In this document: piece after piece, positions 18,530 to 27,239 of the stretch
How the letters are laid out: each line of letters begins with the position of its first letter
Numbering within the stretch: the stretch's first letter is position 1
Source of the DNA: Leptolyngbya subtilissima AS-A7
Lineage (GTDB): Bacteria > Cyanobacteriota > Cyanobacteriia > Phormidesmidales > Phormidesmidaceae
DNA length: 64,000 nucleotides
Reading direction: 5' to 3'
Assembly: GCF_039962255.1 (NCBI RefSeq)
Contig: NZ_JAMPKY010000001.1
Span: 186,001-250,000, forward strand
Notes under the pieces: generated by a model
What the model was told of the DNA's origin: nothing
Databases searched by the model: none
The model's input: only the letters and a program-made list of their open reading frames with translations
Made by a program: the position numbers and the translations under genes

Positions 18530-19653
18530 TCGCCCCAGAGGCGGCGGCGGGTGGGGCCTTGGAGGCGATCGTGGGTGTCGCGCAGCAGAGTGGGAATATC
18601 TAGCTTTTCCGGGCAGCGGGGCAGGCAGTCGCCGCAGTCGGTGCAGCGGTTGGCCTTGCGGCCGGGGAACCAGTGACCTGCGTTCTCAAACATGCGGTAC
18701 CGGTATTCGCCAAAGGGCTGCATGTCGTAGGCCACCGCCAGATTTCTGAGCCGCAGCACTTCTGGAATATTAATGGCTTCAGGGCAGGGCAGGCAGTCGT
18801 AGCACTGGGCGCAGCGATCGCTCCCTAAAGCAGCAGATTCCTGTACCGAGAGCCGTTCTAAGGCGGCGAGTTCGGCGGCGGTGAGGGGATAGGTGCGATC
18901 GCCCAAGCTTTCTAAAATTGCGAGTTCTGCCGGGATGGCGGGACCGGTGCTAAGGGTGGTGATGCGCGGGTCGGCCAGCAGCCAGCGATAGGTCAACTCC
19001 AACGGGGTAAACGGTGCGCAGAGTTCCTCAAGCTGGGCGGGCGGGGTGTAGAGCATACCGCCCTTGTCGCCAGGGGAGATGATGAAAATACCCATATCTC
19101 GCTCAGTGGCGAGGTTGAGGATGGGGGCGTGGCGCTGAAATAAATAGTAGTAGTGCAGGTTGACGAAATCGAACTGATCAGTAGCGATCGCCCCCTCGAT
19201 CACCTCCCGACTGCCGTGGGTCGAAAACCCCACGTGGCCAACGCGGCCATCGGCTTGAAAGCGCCGCACCGCCGCCATGCAGCCCTGGGGATCGCTCACC
19301 CAGGCTAGGTGCTCAGGGGTGTTGAGGCCGTGGATGGCGAGACAGTCAATTTGGGGCAGTCCCAGCCGTTCCAGGGATTCCTCTAGGCGCTGAGTCATTG
19401 TGGCGGCGTCAGGCTGAGGTGTAACTTTGGTGGTGATTACCAAGTTGTCTGGCACCGCTGCTGTTTTGAGAAAAGCCCCTAACCAGCGCTCGCTAGTGCC
19501 ATAGGCCTGAGCAGTTTCGATGTGGTTGATGCCCAGCGCCAACCCAGCGATCAGAGTGTCGCGAAACACCTTCTCAGAAGCCAGAGCGCGCATGATGCCC
19601 AGAGATAGCACCGAGAGCGATAGATTGGTGCGACCGAACCGCCGATAGTCCAT
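18526..19653 (-). CDS. Aldo/keto reductase with C-terminal Fe-S cluster region
   Basis: A 375-residue oxidoreductase. Residues ~1-260 form the AKR TIM barrel: YRRFGRTNLSLSVLSLG at the start, Tyr in HIETAQAYG, Lys in VITTKVTPQ and CLAIHGLN. The C-terminal ~110 residues carry two Cys clusters, CAQCYDCLPCPE and CTDCGDCLPRCPE, typical of predicted 4Fe-4S binding AKRs that may take electrons from ferredoxin rather than, or besides, NADPH. The physiological substrate is not known. The gene is followed at its 3' end by the convergent GNAT gene; upstream lies a repeat and a DUF151 gene in the same direction. Confidence 0.9.
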   Translation of the reverse strand: MDYRRFGRTNLSLSVLSLGIMRALASEKVFRDTLIAGLALGINHIETAQAYGTSERWLGAFLKTAAVPDNLVITTKVTPQPDAATMTQRLEESLERLGLPQIDCLAIHGLNTPEHLAWVSDPQGCMAAVRRFQADGRVGHVGFSTHGSREVIEGAIATDQFDFVNLHYYYLFQRHAPILNLATERDMGIFIISPGDKGGMLYTPPAQLEELCAPFTPLELTYRWLLADPRITTLSTGPAIPAELAILESLGDRTYPLTAAELAALERLSVQESAALGSDRCAQCYDCLPCPEAINIPEVLRLRNLAVAYDMQPFGEYRYRMFENAGHWFPGRKANRCTDCGDCLPRCPEKLDIPTLLRDTHDRLQGPTRRRLWGD

Positions 19654-19667
19654 AGCTGAAAGGTTTA

Positions 19668-19741
19668 AGGGGGCAGGGTATAGGGTTTAAGGGGTGGCCA
19701 TAAACCCTGAGCCTTGTACCTTATACCCTAAACCCTTTGCC
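19668..19741. repeat. Intergenic inverted repeat of the 'AGGGTATAGGGTTTAAGG' family, copy 1
   Basis: Nearly the whole gap between the reductase start and the DUF151 stop is a G-rich arm (19674-19692, CAGGGTATAGGGTTTAAGG) followed by a C-rich arm with CCTTATACCCTAAACCC. The arms can pair imperfectly. The same 19-mer recurs exactly at 37650-37668. Confidence 0.75.
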
Positions 19742-20266
19742 CTACGAGTCAGAGCTTTCCAGCGTATCGTTGCTGGTGGAGGACTTGCCCCGGTGGGTGA
19801 AATCGGAGGGGTTGATGTTGGCCAGAAAGGCTTGAAACGCTTTCTTCTCAGCCTCATCGGCGTCGGTATCGACAGGGATAGAGGCCTCGGCGACGACTTC
19901 TTCCATCACCCAGATGGGGGCGTCAAGGCGCAGAGCGATCGCGATCGCATCACTGGGGCGCGAGTCTAGCTCGCGGCGAATTTCGCCCTTGGAAAGGGTG
20001 AGCAGGGCAAAGTATGTGTTGTCTTGTAGGGAGTGAATGACCACGCGCTCCAGGGTCATATCCCACTCATCGAGCAAGTTGACAAACAGGTCGTGGGTGA
20101 GGGGACGGGGGGCGGGCTGGTTTTCGAGCACCGCGATGATGGAATTGGCCTGCTCGCGGCTGATGTAGATTGGAACCTGTCGGCGATCGGTAGTGTCTCG
20201 CAGCAAAATTACCGGAGTTCGCGACATCGCATCTAGGGCAATCCCGGCGACTCTCATTTCAATCAT
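19742..20266 (-). CDS. Bifunctional nuclease (BFN/DUF151) family protein
   Basis: A 174-residue protein with the DUF151 core: MRVAGIALDAMSRTPVILLR, VPIYISREQANSI, RPLTHDLFVNLLDEW and the signature SRPSDAIAIALRLDAPIWV. Members have been described as nucleases with RNase and DNase activity in plants, and in bacteria as small acidic proteins of unclear role. A Glu/Asp-rich tail with DADEAEKKAFQAFLANINP is common in cyanobacterial copies. It reads in the same direction as the aldo/keto reductase, separated by a repeat, and divergently from riboflavin synthase. Confidence 0.88.
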   Translation of the reverse strand: MIEMRVAGIALDAMSRTPVILLRDTTDRRQVPIYISREQANSIIAVLENQPAPRPLTHDLFVNLLDEWDMTLERVVIHSLQDNTYFALLTLSKGEIRRELDSRPSDAIAIALRLDAPIWVMEEVVAEASIPVDTDADEAEKKAFQAFLANINPSDFTHRGKSSTSNDTLESSDS

Positions 20267-20576
20267 TGGTTTGGCCTCTTGGATCCGTTGATTGGCGTGC
20301 TCTAGGGGTGTTTGTCAGCCTGGAACCGATACTATTACTAGTGTACTGGGCTGTTTGCGTACCGGGCGATTTCTATGGATGGCAGGCTGAGGGTTACCCA
20401 GTGAAGCGATTCTAAAGCGACTGTGGGCGGGGGTTGCCCCCTTAGTCTACCTAAGCTTATCTATCAGCAGATGGAATACGGGATACTCTAAAGAAAAAAA
20501 TTATTGCTTTAAGTATGCCCCGATTGGGCCCTAGGTGGGTCGCAGTTTCCCTGAGAATTTTCTTAAGGTTACAGCC
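20267..20576. other. Divergent intergenic region between the DUF151 gene and ribE
   Basis: 310 bp with no gene. It was examined for an FMN riboswitch upstream of riboflavin synthase and none of the conserved RFN helices was found. An AT-rich run (AAAGAAAAAAATTATTGC, near 20490-20510) is the best candidate promoter region for ribE. Confidence 0.4.
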
Positions 20577-21239
20577 ATGTTTACTGGACTGATTCAAGCG
20601 ACGGGTATGCTCTTTCACAAGGGCGATACCCAGGTCTACCTGCGCTGGGAGACCAGCCCACTGCCTGGTTCCCTTACCGATGTCGAACTGGGGGATAGCA
20701 TCGCGGTAGATGGCATTTGCCTGACGGTAGAAACCATGTTGCCCGATGGCTTTGTGGCCGCAGTTTCACCGGAAACCCTCGATCGCACCTCCCTGGGCAA
20801 CCTCCCCGACGGCAGTCGAGTCAACCTGGAGTCGTCACTGCGAGTGGGCAGCAAAATTGGTGGTCACTTTGTCACCGGCCACATCGACGGGCAGGGCCAT
20901 CTAGAAGCGGCGATCGAAACCGACAACGCCTGGAAGCTTAGTTTTACCGTGGGCGATCGCCGGGTGGCCCGCTACATCGTGCCCAAGGGCAGCATTGCGG
21001 TGAATGGCATTAGCCTGACGGTGGCCGACTGTAGCCCCAGCGGCAACTGGTTCGCCGTGGCGGTGATCCCTGTGACCTACCGCGAAACCACCCTGCAACA
21101 CCTGCGCCCTGGCCAGGCGGTGAACCTGGAGGGCGACGTGCTGGGTAAGTATGTAGAGAAATTCACGGTGGGCAAGGAGGATTCTGCGGCAGGAGGAGAT
21201 GGGCTGTCGCTAGAGTTTTTGACAGAACACGGCTACTGA
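20577..21239 (+). CDS. ribE: Riboflavin synthase alpha chain
   Basis: Catalyses the dismutation of two 6,7-dimethyl-8-ribityllumazines to riboflavin, the last step of vitamin B2 synthesis. The protein begins MFTGLIQATG and contains two homologous lumazine-binding barrels (~1-95 and ~96-195). Each has the family pattern GDSIAVDGICLTV (first) and GSIAVNGISLTVAD (second). GGHFVTGHIDGQG links them. Length is 220 residues, as expected. The frame opens 14 codons earlier, but this ATG matches the invariant family start and has TTAAGG upstream. Confidence 0.96.
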   Translation: MFTGLIQATGMLFHKGDTQVYLRWETSPLPGSLTDVELGDSIAVDGICLTVETMLPDGFVAAVSPETLDRTSLGNLPDGSRVNLESSLRVGSKIGGHFVTGHIDGQGHLEAAIETDNAWKLSFTVGDRRVARYIVPKGSIAVNGISLTVADCSPSGNWFAVAVIPVTYRETTLQHLRPGQAVNLEGDVLGKYVEKFTVGKEDSAAGGDGLSLEFLTEHGY

Positions 21240-21329
21240 TGCGATCGGCCAACACAGTCTGCTTTCGGGTCGGTTGTGCTATCAAAGTCAAAGAAAAAAG
21301 TTGGGCTAGGCGCAGATGAGGTGACGGCA

Positions 21330-21815
21330 ATGGCTGACGCAACCCTTTACCTACTGTGCGGCAAAATTGCGGCGGGCAAGTCTACTAAGGCACGCGAATT
21401 GGCGAGCCAGCCCGGTACGGTTTTGATTGCCCAGGACGAGTGGCTGTCCACCCTCTACCCTGACGAGCTCAACACGCTGGCTGACTACGTTCGATGTAGC
21501 ACGCGCCTCAACAGCGTGATGGGCACCCATGTTGAGGCGTTACTGAGAACGGGGCTCTCGGTCGTCCTCGACTTCCCAGCCAACACGGTGAAAAGTCGGC
21601 AGTGGATGAAAGCGATCGTTGAGCGAGCTGGAGTTGCCCATAGTCTGTATTACCTAGACGTGCCGGATGCCGAGTGCAAGCGGCGGCTGCGCCAGCGTAA
21701 CGAAAGCGGCACTCACGAATATGCGCCAACCGAGGCTGATTTTGACCAGTTCACCAGCTATTTTGTGCCGCCCGCCCCAGAAGAGGGCTTTAACGTGATC
21801 ACTATCCAGGGCTGA
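21330..21815 (+). CDS. P-loop NTPase, small-molecule kinase or zeta-toxin-like
   Basis: A 161-residue AAA_33-type protein. The N terminus has Walker A CGKIAAGKST, then IAQDEWLSTLYPDE, DFPANTVKSRQWMKAI and a lid with KRRLRQRN. This layout is shared by chloramphenicol phosphotransferase-like and gluconate-kinase-like enzymes. The phosphate acceptor is unknown and no antitoxin gene accompanies it. The ATG at 21330 is chosen because GAGGTG lies seven bases upstream; the frame is open from 21276. It converges on the mannosyltransferase gene with 5 bp between stops. Confidence 0.8.
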   Translation: MADATLYLLCGKIAAGKSTKARELASQPGTVLIAQDEWLSTLYPDELNTLADYVRCSTRLNSVMGTHVEALLRTGLSVVLDFPANTVKSRQWMKAIVERAGVAHSLYYLDVPDAECKRRLRQRNESGTHEYAPTEADFDQFTSYFVPPAPEEGFNVITIQG

Positions 21816-21820
21816 AGGCA

Positions 21821-23221
21821 CTAGATCCACCCCGGCAGGAGCCAGCGGCGGTGGAGCGCTTCTAGCGAGAGGGGAGTGCCGAGGTAAAGGGGGAGCCAGA
21901 AAAGAAAGCTGAGGGCGATCGCCCCCAGCAGCACCAGAGCCAGCGGGCGATCGCGAGGGTGCTGCCACCACTGCGCCATTAGCCACGCTAGCCCCAAGGT
22001 GCTAACCGCCGCCATGCCCATCGCATGATACAGAAACGTGCAGCGACTCACCAGCGCCCAGGGCAGCCAGTTCGCTAGGTAGTTAAGCAGAATAAACAGC
22101 ACTACGGCATTGCTTGGGGACCTAACCCCGCGATTTTCACCCGTCACTCGCCGACTCAGCCAGCCCAGGCCCAGAGCTAATACAGCCGCTGTCCCCAGCC
22201 ACCACAACACTGGGTTCCCCATCGCGTGGATGGTCGTGGCTATGCCGTCAGCGCGTTCGTAAAAGTAGGCTACCGGGCGCATCATCAGTGGCCAGCTGTG
22301 CCAAGGCGAGCAGTAATCGTGACCTGCCCCCGCTGCGATCGATTGGTGGGTAGACCAAAGGCGACGGTGAATGCCCACTAGCGATTCGCCCGTTAACGCT
22401 AGATGGGGCAGCCACAGCAGCAGGTAGGTCGCCAAGGGAATCACGCCTAGGTAGGCCGCCCGCATGCGCCAGCGGTTGCCCCTCATCCCCCAGCCCCTTC
22501 TCCCTAAGGGAGAAGGGGCGCCAGAGAAAACTTCAAAGTCCCTCTCCCCTGGGGAGAGGGATTTAGGGAGAGGGGCTTCCCCATCGCTTGTGAGAATTTC
22601 CCACAGCAGCAGGCCCAGCCACAGTCCTGCCCAGTTCCACTTCACGCTGATGGCGGCCCCCAGGGCGATGCCTGCTACCCAGCGCCAGCGCGAGGAATGT
22701 TGGGCCTGACCTGCCCTGACCCATGCCCACTGGCCCAGCAGCCCCAGGGCCAGCCCGTAAATATTGATCAACGCCAGGCGCGACTCTACTAGAGTCAGCC
22801 CTTCCATCGTCATTAGCAATCCGGCCACCAGGGCGAAGGTGCGATGGCGCTGGGGTGGATAGTCATGGCTGAGGGCAAAGGCCAGCGCCGCCAACAGTAC
22901 CGGAATTGTTGCGCCCACGATCGCATTCAGCCAGCGAAAGGCCAGCGGACTGACCAAAGCACCCTCTACCTCCACCGTGGGCCAACCCAGCCAGGCAACG
23001 GGCCACTGCCCAATCCAAATGCCCAAGGCGATTAGGTATTTGGCCAAGGGCGGGTGGGCGTCGAAGCTGGGCGTTCCCTGTAAATAGTCGAGCGAGAAGG
23101 GGACGTAGTAGATCTCGTCGAAGACTAGGCCATGGATGCGGCCCAGGCCAACCAGGCGCAGGCTGAGGGCGAGCGCCCCCAACCCCAGCATCCAACCCCA
23201 GAGAGGCACCCGACGAATCAC
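21821..23221 (-). CDS. PMT-family dolichyl-phosphate-mannose--protein mannosyltransferase (GT39) with in-frame repeat insertion
   Basis: A 466-residue integral membrane glycosyltransferase using a polyprenyl-linked sugar donor. The first loop holds the catalytic acidic pair in FDEIYYVPFSLDYLQG, then FDAHPPLAKYLIALG, typical of PMT enzymes; many hydrophobic helices follow, and the C-terminal four-helix region has SRCTFLYHAMG. Residues ~211-246 (SLSPGERDFEVFSGAPSPLG and flanks) are coded by an intergenic-type inverted repeat (about 22484-22590) inserted without breaking the frame. Translation starts at a GTG that overlaps the GST stop (TAGTG), so the two genes are coupled. Confidence 0.85.
   Translation of the reverse strand: MIRRVPLWGWMLGLGALALSLRLVGLGRIHGLVFDEIYYVPFSLDYLQGTPSFDAHPPLAKYLIALGIWIGQWPVAWLGWPTVEVEGALVSPLAFRWLNAIVGATIPVLLAALAFALSHDYPPQRHRTFALVAGLLMTMEGLTLVESRLALINIYGLALGLLGQWAWVRAGQAQHSSRWRWVAGIALGAAISVKWNWAGLWLGLLLWEILTSDGEAPLPKSLSPGERDFEVFSGAPSPLGRRGWGMRGNRWRMRAAYLGVIPLATYLLLWLPHLALTGESLVGIHRRLWSTHQSIAAGAGHDYCSPWHSWPLMMRPVAYFYERADGIATTIHAMGNPVLWWLGTAAVLALGLGWLSRRVTGENRGVRSPSNAVVLFILLNYLANWLPWALVSRCTFLYHAMGMAAVSTLGLAWLMAQWWQHPRDRPLALVLLGAIALSFLFWLPLYLGTPLSLEALHRRWLLPGWI
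22484..22590. repeat. CCCCTCTCCC-type inverted-repeat element inside the mannosyltransferase gene
   Basis: Two perfect hairpins occur back to back: GCCCCTTCTCCC with its complement (22493-22504 / 22508-22519) and CCCTCTCCCC with its complement (22540-22549 / 22551-22560). The sequence is of the common cyanobacterial intergenic type, yet it lies within an open reading frame and reads through with no stop. Confidence 0.8.
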
Positions 23222-23883
23222 TACTGCCCTTGGGCGGCCATGCGCTCTTTCATGCGATCGCGAAACGCCGCCAGATCTTCCGCTGAAGGTTGGGTCCTCT
23301 GCCAGGCGGGGCGATCCATCAGGCGGCTAGTCCAGGCTTGTAGGGTGGGGTAGTCGGCCATAGGCAGGCCCAACTGCTCAAACCAGGGAGCAAAGGTGCC
23401 CGCCACCACATCTGCCAGGGTGAGCTGCTCGCCGCAGAAAAAGGGGCCATTCCCCAGCTTGTCGGTATAGAACTTGAGCACCACCTCGGCCTTTTGCTTG
23501 GCCTGGGCGATCGCCTCCTCTGGGTCTTGGCCAAAGCCCATCATCTGTTTGATCAGCGGGTTGATGGCGGGCACCAGCTCGTTTACCGTCACCATTTCAA
23601 CCATGCGCATCGTGGCGATGCCCTCAGGAGTGGTTGCCAGCAGCGAAGTCGTGGGGTACTTGGCTTCTAAATAATCCAAAATGGCGAAGGATTCAATGAC
23701 CGTGAAGCCATCATCGACCAGCACGGGAATGTGGTGAAAGGGGTTGAGTGCCAAAAACTCAGGCTGAAATTGCTCTCCCCCCATGCTCATGGCCATTTCC
23801 TCGAAGGGCAAATTCTTCTCTAGCAGCGCCACCCAGACGCGGCGGGAGTTGACCGACAGCGGGGTATGGTAAAAGGTCAGCAT
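23221..23883 (-). CDS. Glutathione S-transferase family protein
   Basis: A 220-residue GST. The N-terminal thioredoxin-fold domain has LTFYHTPLSVNSRRVWVALL (catalytic Ser/Tyr region), NPFHHIPVLVDDGFTVIES (cis-Pro and gamma-glutamyl contact) and ILDYLEAKYP. The all-helical C-terminal domain has the motif LTLADVVAGTF. The ATG at 23883 is chosen because the family starts with the first strand (MLTFYHTP). It lies upstream of and overlaps the mannosyltransferase start by one base. The hisC gene is divergent, 82 bp away. Substrate unknown. Confidence 0.9.
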   Translation of the reverse strand: MLTFYHTPLSVNSRRVWVALLEKNLPFEEMAMSMGGEQFQPEFLALNPFHHIPVLVDDGFTVIESFAILDYLEAKYPTTSLLATTPEGIATMRMVEMVTVNELVPAINPLIKQMMGFGQDPEEAIAQAKQKAEVVLKFYTDKLGNGPFFCGEQLTLADVVAGTFAPWFEQLGLPMADYPTLQAWTSRLMDRPAWQRTQPSAEDLAAFRDRMKERMAAQGQ

Positions 23884-23965
23884 GATCAAACCTTGCCTCA
23901 ACAGGCTGAATGTCTGTGATCCAGCATTTCACAGGAAGTACTCTGATCCCCACGATTTATTTGTA

Positions 23966-25024
23966 ATGAGTTACGTTCGCCCCAACATTGATGCGATGGC
24001 TGGCTACGTGCCGGGAGAACAGCCTCGCCCTGGCACAAGCATTATTAAGCTCAACTCCAACGAAAACCCCTATCCGCCCTCTCCCCAGGTGATCGAGGTG
24101 CTGCGGCATTTCGAGGATGAGCTGCTCAGGCGGTATCCTGACCCTTTTGCCCGTAACTTTTGCCAGGCGATCGCCGATGTTCTAGGCGTACCGGCGGACT
24201 GGATCATTGTGGGAAACGGGAGCGACGACCTGCTCAATCTTTTGGTGCGCGCCTGTGCCGACGACGCAGCCCGCTCGATTGTTTACCCCACCCCGACCTA
24301 CGTGCTATATCGCACCCTGGCGGCGCTGCAACCTGCTACCGTAGTCGAGGTTCCCTATCCCGACGATTTTCAATTTCCTTTAAAGGATCTGGTGGCGGCC
24401 CAGGGGGCGATTACGTTCATTGCCACTCCAAACAGCCCTTCGGGCCACGTGGTAGCGCTGTCTGACCTGCGAGACTTAGCCCAGCAGGCTTCAGGACTAG
24501 TCGTGGTTGATGAAGCCTATGTCGATTTTGCTGAAGGTTCAGCGCTGTCGCTGGTGCAGGAATTTGACAACGTTATGGTGCTGCGCACCCTATCGAAGGG
24601 CTATGGGCTGGCGGGGCTGCGGCTAGGGTTTGGGATTGCCAATCCGGCGCTGTTGGCTGAGCTATTTAAGGTCAAAGACAGCTACAACGTCGATGCCCTA
24701 GCGATCGCCCTAGGAACGGCAGCCATGCGCGATCAATCCTACAAAAACACCTGCGTAGACAAAATCAAATCCTCGCGGGCGACGTTAACAAAAGAACTGC
24801 GGCATCTGAGATTTACCGTGCTCGATTCCCACGGCAACTTTGTCCTGGCTACGCCGCCCCAGCCCAACGCCGAGCAGCTGTATCTGGCCCTAAAAGAGCA
24901 GGGCATTTTGGTACGCTACTTCAAACAACCCCGGTTAGACGACAAGCTGCGAATTTCGGTAGGCACCGAGGAGCAAAACCACTCCCTGATCGCCGCCCTA
25001 ACCCGTCTAACCCACGCCTTGTAA
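23966..25024 (+). CDS. hisC: Histidinol-phosphate aminotransferase
   Basis: PLP-dependent class-II fold aminotransferase acting in histidine synthesis on imidazole-acetol phosphate and glutamate. It has 352 residues with KLNSNENPYPPSPQVIEVL at the front, NGSDDLLNLLVRA, the PLP contact VVDEAYVDFAE and the Schiff-base Lys in RTLSKGYGLAGLRLGF. The C-terminal Arg in DDKLRISVGTEEQN binds the substrate carboxylate. The frame extends 28 codons upstream, but MSYVRPNIDAMAGYVPG is the conserved family start. cobA-hemD follows after 5 bp, and coaE overlaps that gene, so the three probably form one operon. Confidence 0.93.
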   Translation: MSYVRPNIDAMAGYVPGEQPRPGTSIIKLNSNENPYPPSPQVIEVLRHFEDELLRRYPDPFARNFCQAIADVLGVPADWIIVGNGSDDLLNLLVRACADDAARSIVYPTPTYVLYRTLAALQPATVVEVPYPDDFQFPLKDLVAAQGAITFIATPNSPSGHVVALSDLRDLAQQASGLVVVDEAYVDFAEGSALSLVQEFDNVMVLRTLSKGYGLAGLRLGFGIANPALLAELFKVKDSYNVDALAIALGTAAMRDQSYKNTCVDKIKSSRATLTKELRHLRFTVLDSHGNFVLATPPQPNAEQLYLALKEQGILVRYFKQPRLDDKLRISVGTEEQNHSLIAALTRLTHAL

Positions 25025-25029
25025 TCGCT

Positions 25030-26655
25030 ATGACTGAGCCAGGGACTGTCTATATTGTTGGGGCCGGGCCGGGGAGCATCGACTACCTCACCCTGCGGGG
25101 GCGCGACCTGTTGCAGCGGGCCGAGTGCCTGGTGTACGACGCGCTAGTGGATGAGGAGCTGCTGGGGTTGTTGCCGAGGGGGTGCGATCGCATCAACGTT
25201 GGCAAACGCGGTGGTCTGCCCAGCACCGCCCAAACCGACATCAATCAACTCTTGGTCAGACTGGCACTAGAAGGGCGTCAAGTGGTACGCCTTAAAAGCG
25301 GCGACCCCTTTATCTTTGGCCGCACTGCCGCCGAAGTGCAGACCCTACGCGAGGCGGGTTGTCCAGTAGAAGTTGTGCCCGGCGTTTCGTCGGCTCTGGC
25401 GGCCCCGCTGCTGGCGGGTATTCCCCTCACCGACCCGGTGTGGAGCCACGGCTTTGGCGTTTTTACCGCCCACGATCTTGATCTGCTTGACTGGCCCACC
25501 CTGGCTCGCCTGCGCACCCTGGTGCTGCTCATGGGCAGTCGCCACCTCGAAGAAATCGTTCACCGCCTGCGCCAAAACGGCTGCCGAGGCGACATGCCAG
25601 TGGCCATTATTCGCTGGGGCGGCCACCCCCAGCAGCAGGTGTGGGAAGGCAGCCTGCTCACCATTTGCCAGGCAACTCGCGGCGAAACCCTCTCCCCCTG
25701 TGTGATGGTGTTTGGGGAAGTTGTCCGCCTGCGTCCTTATCTGGCTTCGGGCAAGCAACCAACCCAAGATTCAAAATCCAAAATCCAACATTCTGGAGAG
25801 AGCCCTGGAGCGGTGCATTGCTTCGTGAATGCACCCTACGCATCCCATCACCCCATCACTCCCCTCCCTCTCACTCAAAAGACCATCCTCATCACCCGTG
25901 CGGCCGAACAATCCAGCGCCTTTGCTGACTTGCTCATCACCCAGGGAGCTACGGTGATCGATCTCCCCGCACTGGAGATGCGATCGCCGTCGAGCTGGGC
26001 TGGGCTAGATGAAGTGATCGCTGCTCTTCCCACCTTCTCTTGGCTGATTCTCTCCTCGGCTAATGCGGTGAATTTCTTTGTGGATCGGCTGCTGGAGCAG
26101 GGGAAGGATCTGCGCGCCCTGAGTTCGCTCAAAATTGCCGTGGTGGGGCGTAAAACGGCGGCGGTGCTAAGACAACGGGGATTGGTACCAGACTTTATTC
26201 CCCCCGACTTTGTTGCCGATTCCCTGGTCGGTCACTTTCCTGAAGCGGTGGCGGGGCAGCGGTTGCTATTTCCCCGGGTAGAAAGCGGCGGTCGGGAAGT
26301 GCTGGTGCAGGAGTTCACCGCCGCCGGGGCCGAGGTGGTGGAAGTGGCGGCCTACGAATCGGGCTGTCCAGAGTTCGCCGACCCAAACGCCTTGACAGCC
26401 CTGAAAAGTGGCAATGTGGATGTGATCACCTTTGCCAGTTCGAAAACCGTGGTGCATACGGCTCAGCTTTTGGAACAGGGTTTAGGTGCGGACTGGCGCG
26501 AGGTGCTGAAGGGGGTGGCGATCGCCTCCATTGGCCCCAAAACCTCAGACAGCTGCCGCGAGCTTCTAGGCCGGGTGGATATTGAGCCAGCGGAATATAC
26601 CTTAGATGGACTGACGGAGGCGATTGTCACATGGGCCAGCGCATTATCGGCCTAA
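25030..26655 (+). CDS. cobA-hemD: Fused uroporphyrinogen-III C-methyltransferase / uroporphyrinogen-III synthase
   Basis: Bifunctional tetrapyrrole enzyme of 541 residues. Residues 1-~240 are SUMT: VYIVGAGPGSIDYLTLRG, VYDALVDEELL, NVGKRGGLPS and RLKSGDPFIFGR. This half methylates uroporphyrinogen III at C2 and C7 toward sirohaem and cobalamin. Residues ~284-541 are HemD (ILITRAAEQSSAFADLL, LPALEM, WLILSSANAVNFF, DVITFASSKTV), which cyclises hydroxymethylbilane. The linker (~240-283) is coded by repeat-like DNA (25752-25875). CobA-HemD fusions are known in several bacteria. A second, stand-alone CobA lies at the right edge of the window. Confidence 0.93.
   Translation: MTEPGTVYIVGAGPGSIDYLTLRGRDLLQRAECLVYDALVDEELLGLLPRGCDRINVGKRGGLPSTAQTDINQLLVRLALEGRQVVRLKSGDPFIFGRTAAEVQTLREAGCPVEVVPGVSSALAAPLLAGIPLTDPVWSHGFGVFTAHDLDLLDWPTLARLRTLVLLMGSRHLEEIVHRLRQNGCRGDMPVAIIRWGGHPQQQVWEGSLLTICQATRGETLSPCVMVFGEVVRLRPYLASGKQPTQDSKSKIQHSGESPGAVHCFVNAPYASHHPITPLPLTQKTILITRAAEQSSAFADLLITQGATVIDLPALEMRSPSSWAGLDEVIAALPTFSWLILSSANAVNFFVDRLLEQGKDLRALSSLKIAVVGRKTAAVLRQRGLVPDFIPPDFVADSLVGHFPEAVAGQRLLFPRVESGGREVLVQEFTAAGAEVVEVAAYESGCPEFADPNALTALKSGNVDVITFASSKTVVHTAQLLEQGLGADWREVLKGVAIASIGPKTSDSCRELLGRVDIEPAEYTLDGLTEAIVTWASALSA
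25752..25875 (+). repeat. Repeat-derived sequence coding the CobA-HemD linker
   Basis: The segment contains TTCAAAATCCAAAATCC, a short tandem repeat typical of cyanobacterial intergenic DNA, then an 8-bp perfect hairpin (GGTGCATT and its complement around GCTTCGTG, near 25811-25834) and a CCCATCACCCCATCACTCC low-complexity stretch. All of it is in frame and codes a polar, Pro/His/Ser-rich linker. Confidence 0.7.
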
Positions 26656-27239
26656 CCGGGGGCATTGCCACCGGCAAATCAACCGTATCCGAGTACCTGG
26701 CGCGAGTACACCACCTGCCCGTGCTGGATGCCGATATCTACGCTCGTCAGGCCGTGGAGCCGGGGTCGGCGGTGTTGGGGGCGATCGCCAATCGCTACGG
26801 AGCATCTCTGCTTCACCCCGACGGCACCCTGAACCGGGGAGCGCTGGGGGAAATCGTCTTTAACCAACCCGCCGAAAAAGCCTGGCTAGAGCAGCAGATT
26901 CACCCCGTGGTCCGCCAGCGTTTCGGGGAGGCGATGGCTGAGCTGACCGAGGCTCCCGTCGTGGTGCAAGTCATCCCACTTTTGTTTGAGGCCAACCTAG
27001 CTGATCAGGTGAGCGAAATTTGGGTGGTGACCTGTCCCTTTGATCGCCAACGTCAGCGCCTCATGGAACGCAATGGTTTGACTGCCGAGCAGGCCACCGC
27101 CCGCATTCAAAGCCAGATGCCCTTGGCAGACAAAGTGGCCTTGGCGGATGTGGTGATCGACAACTCCGCCGACTTGGCCGCCCTATCCCGTCGGGTGGAT
27201 GAGGCGTTGCAGCACACCCCCGAGGGCTTCCGGCGCTAG
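26631..27239 (+). CDS. coaE: Dephospho-CoA kinase
   Basis: Phosphorylates the 3'-OH of the ribose in dephospho-CoA, the last step of CoA synthesis. The 202-residue protein has Walker A GLTGGIATGKST at its N terminus, the substrate motif VLDADIYARQAVEPG, HPVVRQRF, PLLFEANLADQ and the lid-region RQRLMERNGLTAEQATARI with QMPLADKVALADVVIDN at the end. All are CoaE signatures. Its start lies 25 bp inside the end of cobA-hemD, so translation is coupled. Its 3' end overlaps the convergent methylase-like gene by 57 bp. Confidence 0.95.
   Translation: MGQRIIGLTGGIATGKSTVSEYLARVHHLPVLDADIYARQAVEPGSAVLGAIANRYGASLLHPDGTLNRGALGEIVFNQPAEKAWLEQQIHPVVRQRFGEAMAELTEAPVVVQVIPLLFEANLADQVSEIWVVTCPFDRQRQRLMERNGLTAEQATARIQSQMPLADKVALADVVIDNSADLAALSRRVDEALQHTPEGFRR

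Noticed and set aside
20267-20576. FMN riboswitch upstream of riboflavin synthase
   Set aside because: None of the conserved RFN-element stems or loops could be found.
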